Below are positions 51,247-60,133 of a stretch of 64,000 nucleotides of DNA, one piece after another. Position 1 is the stretch's first letter. Every line of letters starts with the position of its first letter. This DNA is from CAMDMI01 sp036759185. Its GTDB lineage: Bacteria; Bacteroidota; Bacteroidia; Cytophagales; Flexibacteraceae. The notes below the pieces were generated by a model. It was not told the DNA's origin and ran no database searches. It worked only from the letters and a program-made list of their open reading frames with translations. The position numbers and the translations under genes are program-made. The stretch covers positions 1-64,000 of the forward strand of contig DAIOVD010000001.1 in NCBI GenBank assembly GCA_036759185.1, read 5' to 3'.

Positions 51247-51993
51247 TCACAAGAGCTTTTCCATGATTTTGCTCGCGAAAACAAATTCTCTAAGTGCCTG
51301 ACTTTTAGAATGAAGAATCGAATTTGAATCTCCCTCCCATTCTTTCAGACCTTCATGCAAAAACATCACATATTCTCCGATTCCCATCACCGAATTCATA
51401 TCGTGGGTTACGACAATGGTTGTCATATTGAACTCATCCGTAATATCAGAAATGAGTTCATCAATTTTAATCGACGTCATCGGATCAAGTCCCGAGTTCG
51501 GTTCATCGCAAAACAGATACTTTGGATTCATCACAATGGCCCGGGCGATGCCCACCCGTTTCCGCATTCCACCACTGATTTCAGCCGGCATTTTATGAGC
51601 GGCAGGTGCCAGTCCAACCCTCTCAAGAGAATGCATCACCTGATCGTTTTTCTCTGCTTCCTGCATTCCATGCATGAGCATGTCGAGCGGAAACCGGACA
51701 TTTTCAAAAACCGAAAGGGAATCAAACAAAGCAGAACCCTGAAACAGCATTCCCATTTCCCGGCGGATTTTCTTTACCTCGTTGATCGAAGATTTGAAGA
51801 GGGACCGTCCGTCGAACAACACATCACCTTCATCTGGCTGAATGAGGCCGACTATGCATTTCAGCAAAACCGACTTTCCGGTTCCCGATGCCCCGATGAT
51901 CAGACTGTTGTTTCCGTTTTCAAACCGACCGGAAACACCCTTCAGTACAGCACGGTCACCAAACGTTTTCTTGATGTTGACAATCTCAATCAT
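51247..51993 (-). CDS. Mla-like ABC transporter ATP-binding protein (second system)
   Basis: 248 residues. ABC ATPase with Walker A GASGTGKS, Q-loop MLFQGSALFDSLSV, signature ISGGMRKRVGIAR and Walker B YLFCDEPNSGLDP. The pattern is that of MlaF. Paired with the permease gene four bases upstream. No MCE-domain gene follows, unlike the system at 25.8-28 kb. Confidence 0.92.
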   Translation of the reverse strand: MIEIVNIKKTFGDRAVLKGVSGRFENGNNSLIIGASGTGKSVLLKCIVGLIQPDEGDVLFDGRSLFKSSINEVKKIRREMGMLFQGSALFDSLSVFENVRFPLDMLMHGMQEAEKNDQVMHSLERVGLAPAAHKMPAEISGGMRKRVGIARAIVMNPKYLFCDEPNSGLDPMTSIKIDELISDITDEFNMTTIVVTHDMNSVMGIGEYVMFLHEGLKEWEGDSNSILHSKSQALREFVFASKIMEKLL

Positions 51994-51997
51994 GCCG

Positions 51998-52735
51998 TCA
52001 GATCATTATTTTCGCCAGAATAAGGTCTGCAATCAAAATGCCGATGACCGAATTGGTTACGGCCTTTGTGCTTGCTTGTCCAATTTCAAGAGCACCACCG
52101 AATGTAAAATATCCTTTGTATGAAGAAATGGTCGAGATCAGGAAGGCAAACACAAAGGATTTGGTGAGTGCAAAAAACACATTGAAAGGACGGAACCCAT
52201 TTCGGATTCCTGCCACAAAATCTGTAGGTGAGATAGCACCTGTAATTTCGCCAATCAGGTATCCGCCCATCAGTGACAGAAACGCAGCCAGAATGCAAAG
52301 TGCCGGAATCATGATGCAGGCAGCAATTATTTTTGGAAGAATGAGGTAGCTGGAGGAGTTGATCCCCATCACATCGATGGCGTCAATCTGCTCGGTAATC
52401 CGCATAGAACCAATTTCTCCCGCCAGATTGGACCCGACTTTCCCGGCCAGTACTACGCAGGTAAATGTTGGAGCTAGTTCCAGAAGTGTCATATCCCGGC
52501 AAATGGTACCGATCACCGACATAGGCACAAGTGGACTAACCAGATTATCAGCTGTTTGCAGGCAGGTTACCATTCCGATAAAGGTGGAAACGATGGCAAC
52601 GATAACAAGCGAATTGGTCCCGATCTTCACCATCTCATCAAGAATAAGAGAAGGATAAACCCGGAAAGGTTCCCGGTTACGGACGGTACTGGACAGAAAG
52701 AGAAAGTACTTTCCCCAGTTTTGAATGATGTTCAT
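51998..52735 (-). CDS. MlaE-family permease (second system)
   Basis: 245 residues. Same family as the MlaE at 27300: FTCVVLAGKVGSNLAGEIGSMRITEQIDAIDVMGINSSSYL. It differs in much of the rest, so the two are old paralogues rather than a recent duplication. First gene of a two-gene unit with the ATPase. Confidence 0.92.
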   Translation of the reverse strand: MNIIQNWGKYFLFLSSTVRNREPFRVYPSLILDEMVKIGTNSLVIVAIVSTFIGMVTCLQTADNLVSPLVPMSVIGTICRDMTLLELAPTFTCVVLAGKVGSNLAGEIGSMRITEQIDAIDVMGINSSSYLILPKIIAACIMIPALCILAAFLSLMGGYLIGEITGAISPTDFVAGIRNGFRPFNVFFALTKSFVFAFLISTISSYKGYFTFGGALEIGQASTKAVTNSVIGILIADLILAKIMI

Positions 52736-52751
52736 TGACTGATTGAAAGGA

Positions 52752-52759
52752 CAAAACTA
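52752..52759 (-). promoter_or_regulatory. Possible -7 box of the second Mla-like operon
   Basis: On the minus strand, TAGTTTTG fits TAnnTTTG exactly, some 16 bases before the permease ATG. ATTG at 52780-52777 could serve as -33 element at 17 bases. Confidence 0.45.
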
Positions 52760-52827
52760 ATTTGAATTGCCTTATACAATGGCAACATATGGTAATGAAA
52801 TTACGGCAAACAGATTTCCGACTCCTT

Positions 52828-54285
52828 TCAGGGCTTTTTGTCTGCTGATTTCTGGGTGGAAGAATAGGTTAAATCGGTATGAAACTCCGCTCCCTCCATA
52901 TCTGCCGAAACTGTAAAAATCTTCACTTCCTTCGGGCTGTTGTCGTTCCAGTAAGGACCGTTGCAGGCATAAAATATGGCCCCGTCCGGACAAGCGATTT
53001 TAAATTTCTGCCCAGGTTTTGCCAGTTCAACAAATCCATAATTCCTATTATTTGGAGAGGATGGAAGACCAATCCTGACGTAAATGTAAGTCGGCTGTTT
53101 CATATCCGGGATGATGGTAAACTTCACCAGTTTCTCCCCTTTGCCTTTGTTTACAGGGAAGGCTATCACCTCGGGGTTGTGCATGATGTAATTGATTTCA
53201 TCACGACTCAGAGAAAACGTCTGATCAACCGGAATATCAAGCCATTCCGGGATGGAAATGCGGACAGTATCAGCGGAGGTCCGCAGTTTCCGGTTGCTGA
53301 TGTGGTTACCAAACACATCGACTTCTTCCATGCCCCATTGTCCGCGGGTAAATTTGTATTCCATTTCACCTTCCGGTTTACGGAGGGTGATGGTAAAAAG
53401 ATTAGGCGCCACTTTTCTCAAAGCAAACTTCGGATCGCCCGGTACCCAGTGGTTGAAATTTCCAACAATATACAATGGATCGCCTGGCGGAGTGCCAACA
53501 GGTGTGCTCACATACATGGTGACCTGCCTTGCCTCAATTCCGGGATTCAGATCGATCCAGCCACCGACATCCAGATCGACTGTATCTTCTGTACCATACG
53601 AAAATTTCCTGTTTGGAATGCGGTCGCCATTGATGTCGGCTTCTTCTTTTTCCCATGTACCACGATTGAGCTTAAATTCAATTTCATGGTCTGATTTTGG
53701 TAGATCCAGGTAATAAAAACCACTCTCCTGAGCACGAACAAATCCATATTTTCGATCACCCGCGAGCCAGTCGTTGAAACTTCCCACCATGTAAACCACA
53801 TCTTTGGATGGTGTTTCCTTTGGAAGCCGTTTAATTCGAAAAGTGACTTTATCACAATCGGTTGGCCCCTGGTCCTCCCAACTGAAAATCCTGTGGCGGA
53901 TGGTATCGTCCTTAAAAAAATCAAACCAGTTGCGGCCAACAGTTGCCCTTCGGTCGCCGATGCTGTGGCCACAACCATCGCCTTCGACTGTTGTCCAGTC
54001 TCCTCTCGTAAATTTATAATTGATTTCTCCCCAACCGGTTGGAAATTCGAGATAATATTTTCCATTATCTGCTTTCCGGAAGAGAAAATTGCCATCCCCC
54101 GGATCCCATAAATTGAAATTACCAGACACAAAAAGTGGGGAACCCGCCGGGGTATTTTCCGGTAAATGCTCCACCTCGAGGGTCACCTTACTGCAGGAAA
54201 AAAAACAAAGACACACCAGCAGCGAACCCGCCAGTCGGAACATGGCAGGCAGCGAACGGGAGGTTTTTTCCTGAGATTTCTTCAT
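52828..54285 (-). CDS. Lipoprotein with three starch-binding-like (CBM20/AMPK-CBM type) repeats
   Basis: 485 residues from the ATG at 54285. Lipoprotein signal SLLVCLCFFSC with the lipidated cysteine near residue 31. Three tandem units follow (about 33-125, 143-235, 255-345). Each has a FNxWxxGD stretch (FNLWDPGD, FNDWLAGD, FNHWVPGD) and a (Y/F)K(F/L)(T/N)RGxW stretch, as in CBM20/CBM48-like beta-sandwiches that bind alpha-glucans. The C-terminal 140 residues are another beta-type region of unknown kind. It starts 17 bases after the LytTR gene and is probably co-transcribed with it. Starch binding is inferred; no amylase gene is near. Confidence 0.75.
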   Translation of the reverse strand: MKKSQEKTSRSLPAMFRLAGSLLVCLCFFSCSKVTLEVEHLPENTPAGSPLFVSGNFNLWDPGDGNFLFRKADNGKYYLEFPTGWGEINYKFTRGDWTTVEGDGCGHSIGDRRATVGRNWFDFFKDDTIRHRIFSWEDQGPTDCDKVTFRIKRLPKETPSKDVVYMVGSFNDWLAGDRKYGFVRAQESGFYYLDLPKSDHEIEFKLNRGTWEKEEADINGDRIPNRKFSYGTEDTVDLDVGGWIDLNPGIEARQVTMYVSTPVGTPPGDPLYIVGNFNHWVPGDPKFALRKVAPNLFTITLRKPEGEMEYKFTRGQWGMEEVDVFGNHISNRKLRTSADTVRISIPEWLDIPVDQTFSLSRDEINYIMHNPEVIAFPVNKGKGEKLVKFTIIPDMKQPTYIYVRIGLPSSPNNRNYGFVELAKPGQKFKIACPDGAIFYACNGPYWNDNSPKEVKIFTVSADMEGAEFHTDLTYSSTQKSADKKP

Positions 54286-54302
54286 TGTGTCGGTTTGTTC
54301 AA

Positions 54303-55070
54303 TTATTGGCCAATCCAACTGAGAAAGGACTGAACCCGGGCTCTGGAAACAAGGATCTCATCATCCGGAGATGGATTCAGCATCAGCTTCAACCTGGAAT
54401 TGAAATGCTTATGAATGTCCCCAATGCTGTCAACATGCGTAATGTAGCGCCGGTTGATCCGGAAAAATTTAGCCGGATCCAACTGACCTTCAAGCGTTTC
54501 AAGTGTATAGTTGATGATGTACTTTCGCTTGTCGTGGCTCACCATGTACACCACTTCGTCGTCTGCCTGAAAGTAGGCTATTTCCGTGTCGTTCAGAAAC
54601 CGGATACGATCGCCAATGCTGGTCATAAACCGGGTTTTCCATGGCTGAGTTCCAGGCAACATAAGCTTCTTCAGCTTTTCAGGATCAAGGACGGCACTTC
54701 CTGGCACTGAACCGGTTTCCTTCAGCATACGGAATTTCTCCAGCGATTTTGCTACGTCATCCGGCTCAATGGGCTTCATCAGATAATCAATCCCGTTTGA
54801 CTTAAAAGCCTGCATCGCATAGGCATCGTAAGCCGTCGTAAAAATGACGGGACACTTCACCTGAGTAAGGGAAAAAATTTCAAAACTCTGGCCGTCCGAC
54901 AATTGGATGTCCATGAAAATGAGGTCGGGATCCTGTTCCGAAAGCAACTGAACGGCCGATTCAATTCCATCCGCCACACCTGTCACATTGCAATCGGGTG
55001 CTACTTTCTGCAAAATGCGCTTCAGCTCCTTTTGTGCGTGTGGTTCGTCTTCGACAATAAGTACATTCAT
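54303..55070 (-). CDS. LytTR-family response regulator
   Basis: 255 residues. Receiver domain (about 1-115) with VEDEP, phospho-acceptor aspartate in DLIFMDIQLSDGQ and the lysine in YLMKPIEPDDV. A LytTR DNA-binding domain (about 150-255) has FLNDTEIAYFQADDEVVYMVS and FFRINRRYITHVDSI. Partner of the LytS-type kinase whose stop lies six bases upstream of its start. Confidence 0.95.
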   Translation of the reverse strand: MNVLIVEDEPHAQKELKRILQKVAPDCNVTGVADGIESAVQLLSEQDPDLIFMDIQLSDGQSFEIFSLTQVKCPVIFTTAYDAYAMQAFKSNGIDYLMKPIEPDDVAKSLEKFRMLKETGSVPGSAVLDPEKLKKLMLPGTQPWKTRFMTSIGDRIRFLNDTEIAYFQADDEVVYMVSHDKRKYIINYTLETLEGQLDPAKFFRINRRYITHVDSIGDIHKHFNSRLKLMLNPSPDDEILVSRARVQSFLSWIGQ

Positions 55071-55076
55071 GTCTTG

Positions 55077-56171
55077 CTAAAGATTTGATGATGAAGAAAG
55101 AAGGGGTATGTCAACGGAAAACAACTTTTCTGTTTTCACAATGTTGACTGGATTCTGGGTCAGAAAGGCATAGCGGTTTTTGATGTTTTCCAGTCCCGTT
55201 TTGGTGCTTGGCTCCGGGCTGATTTTCGGTTGAAGGTTGTTGCTCACTTCAAGACGATCTCCTTTGCCCTTAATCTTAATGCTGAGAGGTTTGGAGGCTG
55301 AAACGACATTGTGCTTCAAGGCATTTTCGATCAGCAACTGCAGTGTCATTGGCGGAAGACTGAGACTCTGGCATTCAGCAGGAATGTCGAGTTCAAACCG
55401 GATTCCGTCATCAAACCGGATTTTAACCAGATACAGATATGCTTCCATAAAATTGAGTTCTTCAGCAAGTGTGATTACTTCTTTGTCTCTGTTTTCCAGC
55501 ACATAGCGGTACACTTTGGCCAGTTGCCGGATAAAACCGGAGGCCGTTTCCGGATCATTGTACACAAGAGAGGCAAGGGTATTCAAACTATTGAAAAGAA
55601 AATGCGGATTCACCTGATTCTTGAGACGGTCGAACCGGAACTCGAGGTTTTCCTGCTTAAATCGTGCGGCTTCCGTGGCAGATGATTTCCATTGCTGCAT
55701 GAGGAAAATTCCAAGATCCACCAACACAACCAGAAGTGTAAAAAACGACACCACCAAAGAAATGATCACTTCGTCCTGCAGGCGGACAAACGTGGAAGTG
55801 CCGTGAAAGAGAGTATTAAAAAGTATGAGCAGGTTCCGGACAACAATGGTAAAAAACAGTGTAATCCCTACGTTTGACAACAACTGAGCCAACAGACGGC
55901 GCCCAATGTCTTCACTCCAGGGCATCCGCTCGTCCAGCTTCTGGTTGTACATCCGGATGGTACCGAGAATACAGGCAGCCAGTAACAAGGTGGTGAGGTG
56001 AATCTCGGGTTCAAAGCGCCAGGTGAACTTTTTATACACCAGTGCCAGCAATGAATTCACTACCAGAATACTCAACTCAGCGGCCAGAAAAACGGAGATC
56101 CAGGACCAGAACCGGATGAGGAACCGACCGGGAATTGAAACCGGATTCTGTGTGCGGAGGAGAGTAGACAA
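55077..56171 (-). CDS. LytS-type sensor histidine kinase
   Basis: 364 residues from a TTG at 56171; an in-frame TAA lies just upstream and the next ATG is inside the membrane part, so TTG is the likeliest start. Four membrane helices in the first 160 residues, then the His_kinase domain with LKNQVNPHFLFNSLNTLASLVYND, N-box LQLLIENALKHNVV and TGLENIKNRYAFL. It has no large periplasmic sensor, so it probably senses membrane or intramembrane signals. Forms a unit with the LytTR regulator. Confidence 0.93.
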   Translation of the reverse strand: MSTLLRTQNPVSIPGRFLIRFWSWISVFLAAELSILVVNSLLALVYKKFTWRFEPEIHLTTLLLAACILGTIRMYNQKLDERMPWSEDIGRRLLAQLLSNVGITLFFTIVVRNLLILFNTLFHGTSTFVRLQDEVIISLVVSFFTLLVVLVDLGIFLMQQWKSSATEAARFKQENLEFRFDRLKNQVNPHFLFNSLNTLASLVYNDPETASGFIRQLAKVYRYVLENRDKEVITLAEELNFMEAYLYLVKIRFDDGIRFELDIPAECQSLSLPPMTLQLLIENALKHNVVSASKPLSIKIKGKGDRLEVSNNLQPKISPEPSTKTGLENIKNRYAFLTQNPVNIVKTEKLFSVDIPLLSSSSNL

Positions 56172-56244
56172 TTTTTATTCTTAAGAATTCGATGGCAATA
56201 TAAACAAGGAAGCCCTGATCATTGACCAGAGCTTCCGGAAAGGA

Positions 56245-56628
56245 CTACTTCACAGTCACCGTTTTCGTGAAGCATTCGCCGTTTTTAGATACAGTTACTT
56301 TATACATACCCGGATCGAGTTCCCGCATGCTGAGATTCTGGCGGACCGAATCTTCCATGATGGTCTTCGAAAATAATACGTGATTTTCTGTGTCCAGAAC
56401 CTGTAAAGTGACCGGTTGCTGATCGTCTTTCATTACAATCACACTGACACGGCCCGTGCTGTTCTGGAATACGTTAGACTGAAAAGTTGAAGTGGAGGAA
56501 GTGGAACAATTCTGAACCGGAGCTTTGGTTCCGGATTTGGCGACCTGATCGTCCGAAGCGAATGCAGCAGATGAACTGATGGCCAAAACAAAAAGAACTG
56601 AGAGGATGGATTGAGCGAGCGTTTTCAT
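56245..56628 (-). CDS. Small secreted protein, T9SS-tail-like beta domain
   Basis: 127 residues. Signal peptide ending at SAAFA, a short linker with a serine-threonine run, then an 85-residue beta domain (RVSVIVMKDDQQPVTLQVLDTENHVLFSKTIMEDSVRQNLSMRELDPGMYKVTV). The LxVxDxxGxxLxSxxI and LxxGxYxV rhythm resembles Por secretion C-terminal sorting domains, but no large cargo precedes it. No function known. Confidence 0.7.
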   Translation of the reverse strand: MKTLAQSILSVLFVLAISSSAAFASDDQVAKSGTKAPVQNCSTSSTSTFQSNVFQNSTGRVSVIVMKDDQQPVTLQVLDTENHVLFSKTIMEDSVRQNLSMRELDPGMYKVTVSKNGECFTKTVTVK

Positions 56629-56676
56629 ACGATTAGAATTTTATGTTGTGAGAACTTGTTTTTGTTTTTGATGATA

Positions 56677-56684
56677 CAAAGGTG
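56677..56684 (-). promoter_or_regulatory. Possible promoter of the small secreted protein gene
   Basis: On the minus strand, CACCTTTGTATC occurs, the same twelve bases as at the persulfide dioxygenase promoter; CACCTTTG (56684-56677) would be the -7 box, with TTTC 19 bases upstream as -33 element. The leader would be about 40 bases. Confidence 0.4.
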
Positions 56685-56767
56685 TGTGCTCACTTCTCGC
56701 CCGGAAAGGGATAAACCGGCAATTGCGGAATGGTTCTGGTGAAATGCAAAAGGCAGGGGGCAAAATG

Positions 56768-56796
56768 CAAAAGCCGGATCTGTGAGAATCCGGCTT
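56768..56796 (-). terminator. Terminator-like hairpin upstream end of the PD40 gene region
   Basis: AAGCCGGAT (56771-56779) pairs with ATCCGGCTT (56788-56796). On the minus strand the hairpin is followed by TTTTGCATTTT, so it fits termination of the PD40 gene, whose stop is 26 bases away. Confidence 0.7.
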
Positions 56797-56821
56797 CGTC
56801 AGAAAATGCAATTTTAAAGGA

Positions 56822-57886
56822 CTATTCGGCCCAGTCTGCTATGAACAAATTGGTATCCCGGCCACCGCCATTGTTTCGGTTGCTGCTGAAAACAAGCTTT
56901 TTACCATCCGGAGAAAACATAGGAAATGCATTGAACATACTTTCCTGTGTGATGCGCTCTACTTGTGTGCCATCCGTGTTGACCATGTACAATTGAAAAT
57001 CATATCCTCTCTGGCTGTGGTGATTGCTTGAGAAAATGATCTTTTTACCTGAAGGATGGTAAAACGGTGCCCAGTTGGCTTTCCCCAAATGGGTAACCTG
57101 AACCAGATCGCTTCCATCAATGTTGCAGGTGTAGATTTCCATATTGGTGGGTGCGACCAGATGTTCTTTCAGCAAATCTGTGTATTCCTTTTTTTCTACA
57201 TCGGTTGAAGGACGGGAAGCCCGGAAAACCAGTTTCTTGCCATCCGGTGAAAAGAATGCTCCTCCATCATAGCCCAATCCGCTTGTGATTTGCTTCTGGT
57301 TTTTTCCGTCAATATCCATGATCCACAATTCAAGATCTCCGGACCTGTCTGAGGTGAACACAATTTTGTCTCCTTTGGGAGAAACTGTTGCTTCGGCGTC
57401 GTAACCGGGAGAATCAGTAAGTTGCTTTGTAATCGATCCATTCTGATCAGCCACGAAAATGTCAAACTCCGGGTATACAGCCCAAAGGTATTTTTTATCG
57501 CCTCTTGGTGCAGGTGGAGGCGGACAGTCATTGCCTGCTTTAAAAGTGGAGGCATACAAAATATGCATTCCATCAGGCATGTAATACGAACAAGTGGTAC
57601 GCCCCATTCCATTGCTCAGCTTGTGTGGCTGATAGGCAGAATCTTCTTTATGAGCGAACAAACTGAGCCAGAAGATCTGATCGCATTTTAATCCCCATTT
57701 TGGGTTATTGGTTTGGAAAGATAGTTTCCTGCCATCTGGTGAAAAATAGGCTTCGGCATTATCGCCTCCAAATGTAATCTGCCGAAGGTTCTGAAGGTGA
57801 GTTTCGGCCGGTGTTGTTTTCTCCTGGGCCAGAAGAGGTGCAGCCCCAAAAAGGACAGTGAAAAGTAACGAAAAATGAGATTTCAT
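56822..57886 (-). CDS. Secreted TolB-like beta-propeller protein (PD40 repeats)
   Basis: 354 residues. Signal peptide ending LLAQ, then at least five PD40 blades with the FSPDGKKL(V/S)F phrase (AEAYFSPDGRKLSFQTN, ATVSPKGDKIVFTSDRSGDLELWIMDIDGKN, GGAFFSPDGKKLVFRAS, FYHPSGKKIIFSSN, PMFSPDGKKLVFSSNRN). These propellers bind proteins or ligands; many are annotated as TolB-like without evidence for a Tol role. The terminator hairpin is downstream. It is divergent from the DUF3267 gene. Confidence 0.9.
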   Translation of the reverse strand: MKSHFSLLFTVLFGAAPLLAQEKTTPAETHLQNLRQITFGGDNAEAYFSPDGRKLSFQTNNPKWGLKCDQIFWLSLFAHKEDSAYQPHKLSNGMGRTTCSYYMPDGMHILYASTFKAGNDCPPPPAPRGDKKYLWAVYPEFDIFVADQNGSITKQLTDSPGYDAEATVSPKGDKIVFTSDRSGDLELWIMDIDGKNQKQITSGLGYDGGAFFSPDGKKLVFRASRPSTDVEKKEYTDLLKEHLVAPTNMEIYTCNIDGSDLVQVTHLGKANWAPFYHPSGKKIIFSSNHHSQRGYDFQLYMVNTDGTQVERITQESMFNAFPMFSPDGKKLVFSSNRNNGGGRDTNLFIADWAE

Positions 57887-57964
57887 AAAACCAGATTGAA
57901 GGGCAAATTTGGCTAATGTCTTTTCTGTTTTCTCTTTTTTTTCAACTTTGTGCCAGATACCAGA

Positions 57965-58564
57965 ATGGAAGAATTCGATTACGCAGATTTTGTTTCCGAA
58001 GAAAAGGTAATTCCGGATGAGAAGTTGGGGAAATACAACCTGCCCTTCATCCTGTTTCCTGTCGTCTTCCTATTTATTTATGTCATTAATTTCGGCACCC
58101 ACGATTTTCTTTTAGGAATAGATGAATTCTTTACTCTCCAGAATATCTTTCTGATTTTCTCCGCAGGATTTCTGGTTCATGAAATGTTGCATTTTTTATG
58201 CTGGCACGCTTTAACCCGTTTCCCGATCGAAGATTTCAGAATGGGTATGCGGTGGAATTCTTTCACACCGGTCATCGGATGCCAGCGACCGATGAAGACT
58301 GTCCCGTTCATGGCGGGTCTTATTTTTCCGTTTCTGGCTATGGGTGCCATTCCATTAGGACTTGCGTTTTATTTCAACAGCACATGGTTGCTGTTTGCTT
58401 CGGTTATTTTTATGGCCTGGGCATCTGCAGATATTCTCACTTTTATTCTGGTATGGAACACAGGCAAAGATGCTTTTGTGGAAATGCACCGGAAAAAACT
58501 GGGCTGCGTGGTATACAATCGGAAGGAAACCATTCTTCACCCTTCACTTCAATCGGAAGGATGA
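57965..58564 (+). CDS. DUF3267 family putative membrane metalloprotease
   Basis: 199 residues from the ATG at 57965; a GTG at 57950 would add five. About four to five membrane helices. HEMLHFLCW in the second or third helix is a HExxH zinc-protease motif, as expected for DUF3267. The later GMRWNSFTPVIGCQRPMK segment is family-typical. Whether it is an active protease is unknown. Its stop overlaps the maf start in ATGA. Confidence 0.85.
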   Translation: MEEFDYADFVSEEKVIPDEKLGKYNLPFILFPVVFLFIYVINFGTHDFLLGIDEFFTLQNIFLIFSAGFLVHEMLHFLCWHALTRFPIEDFRMGMRWNSFTPVIGCQRPMKTVPFMAGLIFPFLAMGAIPLGLAFYFNSTWLLFASVIFMAWASADILTFILVWNTGKDAFVEMHRKKLGCVVYNRKETILHPSLQSEG

Positions 58565-59139
58565 TCACACTCCCTTTTCCTCTCATTCTGGCATCCGGTT
58601 CTCCAAGACGCAAAGAACTCCTGAGTATCTTTCAAATCCCATTTGAAATACTCGTTTCCGATGTGGATGAGTCTTTCGATGATTCGGTCCTTGCCATAGA
58701 ATTACCTGCCATGTTATCGGAACGAAAGGCAACAGAAGTTCAAAAATTAAGGCCGGATGCCTTGATTCTTGCGGCTGATACTGTGGTCGATCTCAATGGC
58801 AAAATTCTCAACAAACCCATTGACAGACAGGAAGCTGAGTCGATGCTGAAAGACTTATCCGGACAGATTCATGCGGTGCATACCTCCTATTGCATTCTGA
58901 GTCCGGAAACCAAAATAACCCGGACCGACACCGCCCTGGTTCACTTCCGGGAATTGTCAGATCAGGAAATTCAGTGGTATCTGGATGAAGGCAAGCCTAT
59001 GGATAAAGCCGGTGCTTATGGAATTCAGGAATGGATTGGTCTCATTGCCGTCGATAAACTGGACGGCTCCTATTTTACAGTAATGGGACTGCCTACTCAT
59101 CTTTTGTGGCAGGACTTTATGGCCCTTAGAAAAAAATAG
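58561..59139 (+). CDS. maf: Maf family nucleotide pyrophosphatase
   Basis: 192 residues from the ATG at 58561. It begins with the conserved LILASGSPRRKELLSIF and has the ILAADTVVDLNGKILNKP motif and MDKAGAYGIQEWIGL. Maf proteins hydrolyse non-canonical or surplus nucleotides such as dTTP, UTP and their modified forms. The start overlaps the stop of the DUF3267 gene by four bases. Confidence 0.96.
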   Translation: MITLPFPLILASGSPRRKELLSIFQIPFEILVSDVDESFDDSVLAIELPAMLSERKATEVQKLRPDALILAADTVVDLNGKILNKPIDRQEAESMLKDLSGQIHAVHTSYCILSPETKITRTDTALVHFRELSDQEIQWYLDEGKPMDKAGAYGIQEWIGLIAVDKLDGSYFTVMGLPTHLLWQDFMALRKK

Positions 59140-59163
59140 CCGGGCCCAAATCTGAGCCCGGCT
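59131..59163 (-). terminator. Terminator of the lipoprotein gene at 59363
   Basis: AGCCGGGC (59138-59145) pairs with GCCCGGCT (59156-59163). On the minus strand the hairpin is followed by ATTTTTT, so it suits the transcript coming from 59989. On the plus strand no T-run follows. It lies about 200 bases beyond the stop codon. Confidence 0.65.
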
Positions 59164-59362
59164 GCACACAAAAACGATACACGATTATATAACGACACCT
59201 GAATTCTTTTCAATCCCTCCTGAGGAAGAATCTAGATGTTGCTTTTGAAAAGAAACGGGTTGCTCACTTCAGGCATCTTTTGGGGTTAATGCTTTTCAGC
59301 GGTAGAAAGTAAATACGGAAGTGAAAAGAAAGCGGATTCAATTGGCCTGAAAAAACCTGGAA

Positions 59363-59989
59363 TTATTTTCCTTTTTTCTTTTCCTGTTCACTCCTGTCCT
59401 TCAGCATCTGATACAACTCATTGGCATACAACATTCTCAAATTTCTGAGATTGTATTGATATTCAGCATACGTGTTGCGGAATTTCCAGTAACGATCAGT
59501 GGAAGTTTTCACCAAAGAATCACTCCGGTGGATGTATCCCTGAAGTGTTTTCTGTACATGTGAGATTGAATCCATCCCTTCCATTTCCGAAATATCACCG
59601 GCTTTCATTTTTTCAACAAGGCGGTCCAGGTTCATTTCAGTGCGTTCCCAGTCACCAATCATGGGTTTATTCTTTACGAATTGTTCTTCAAAATAAGTTT
59701 TACCCAGTGCAAGTTCGTTCCGGATGGAATCATTGTACGCTACATACGATGGTGAAAAAACTTTATCAAGAACGGTATCGGCATTCACTTCTTCCAGAAT
59801 GTTTCTTGCGTAGCGTTTATGGGCGAAAGAGCTGTCGCCAAGGGCTTTCATATTCCTCCGGAACATAATTCTCTCATCGCTCATTGCTTTAAACTTCGCC
59901 AGAAACTCCTTTTCCGAAACCTCTGTGTTGCAGGAAAACAACAGTTGAAACAAACAAATCAGCAACGCAAAGCGGGAAATCAATTTCAT
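59363..59989 (-). CDS. Hypothetical lipoprotein
   Basis: 208 residues from the ATG at 59989. Signal FALLICLFQLLFSC with the lipidated cysteine near residue 19. The mature part is largely helical and charged (DERIMFRRNMKALGDSSFAHKR, WERTEMNLDRLVEKMKAGDIS, YAEYQYNLRNLRMLYANELYQ) and ends in a lysine-rich tail. No family recognised. It is divergent from recQ. Confidence 0.65.
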   Translation of the reverse strand: MKLISRFALLICLFQLLFSCNTEVSEKEFLAKFKAMSDERIMFRRNMKALGDSSFAHKRYARNILEEVNADTVLDKVFSPSYVAYNDSIRNELALGKTYFEEQFVKNKPMIGDWERTEMNLDRLVEKMKAGDISEMEGMDSISHVQKTLQGYIHRSDSLVKTSTDRYWKFRNTYAEYQYNLRNLRMLYANELYQMLKDRSEQEKKKGK

Positions 59990-60133
59990 AGTATCCTGGT
60001 AAATGAAGGGCAAATTTCACCAAACCATTTGGATTGTTCTAATGGAAATCTTTGGGTAAAAAAAGGAATAGTTTCATATTTGAACCGGATTTGGCTTGCC
60101 GGTCCTCTTTCGTCAAAACTAAATTATTTTACA

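Noticed and set aside
58198..58560. Upstream extension of the maf frame over the DUF3267 gene
   Set aside because: The maf protein begins at ATG 58561 with LILASGSPRR close to its N-terminus; the extension is the DUF3267 gene read in another frame.
59819..60133. Upstream extension of recQ
   Set aside because: It would overlap the divergent lipoprotein gene by 170 bases and shows no RecQ similarity; the TTG at 60134 fits the family start.
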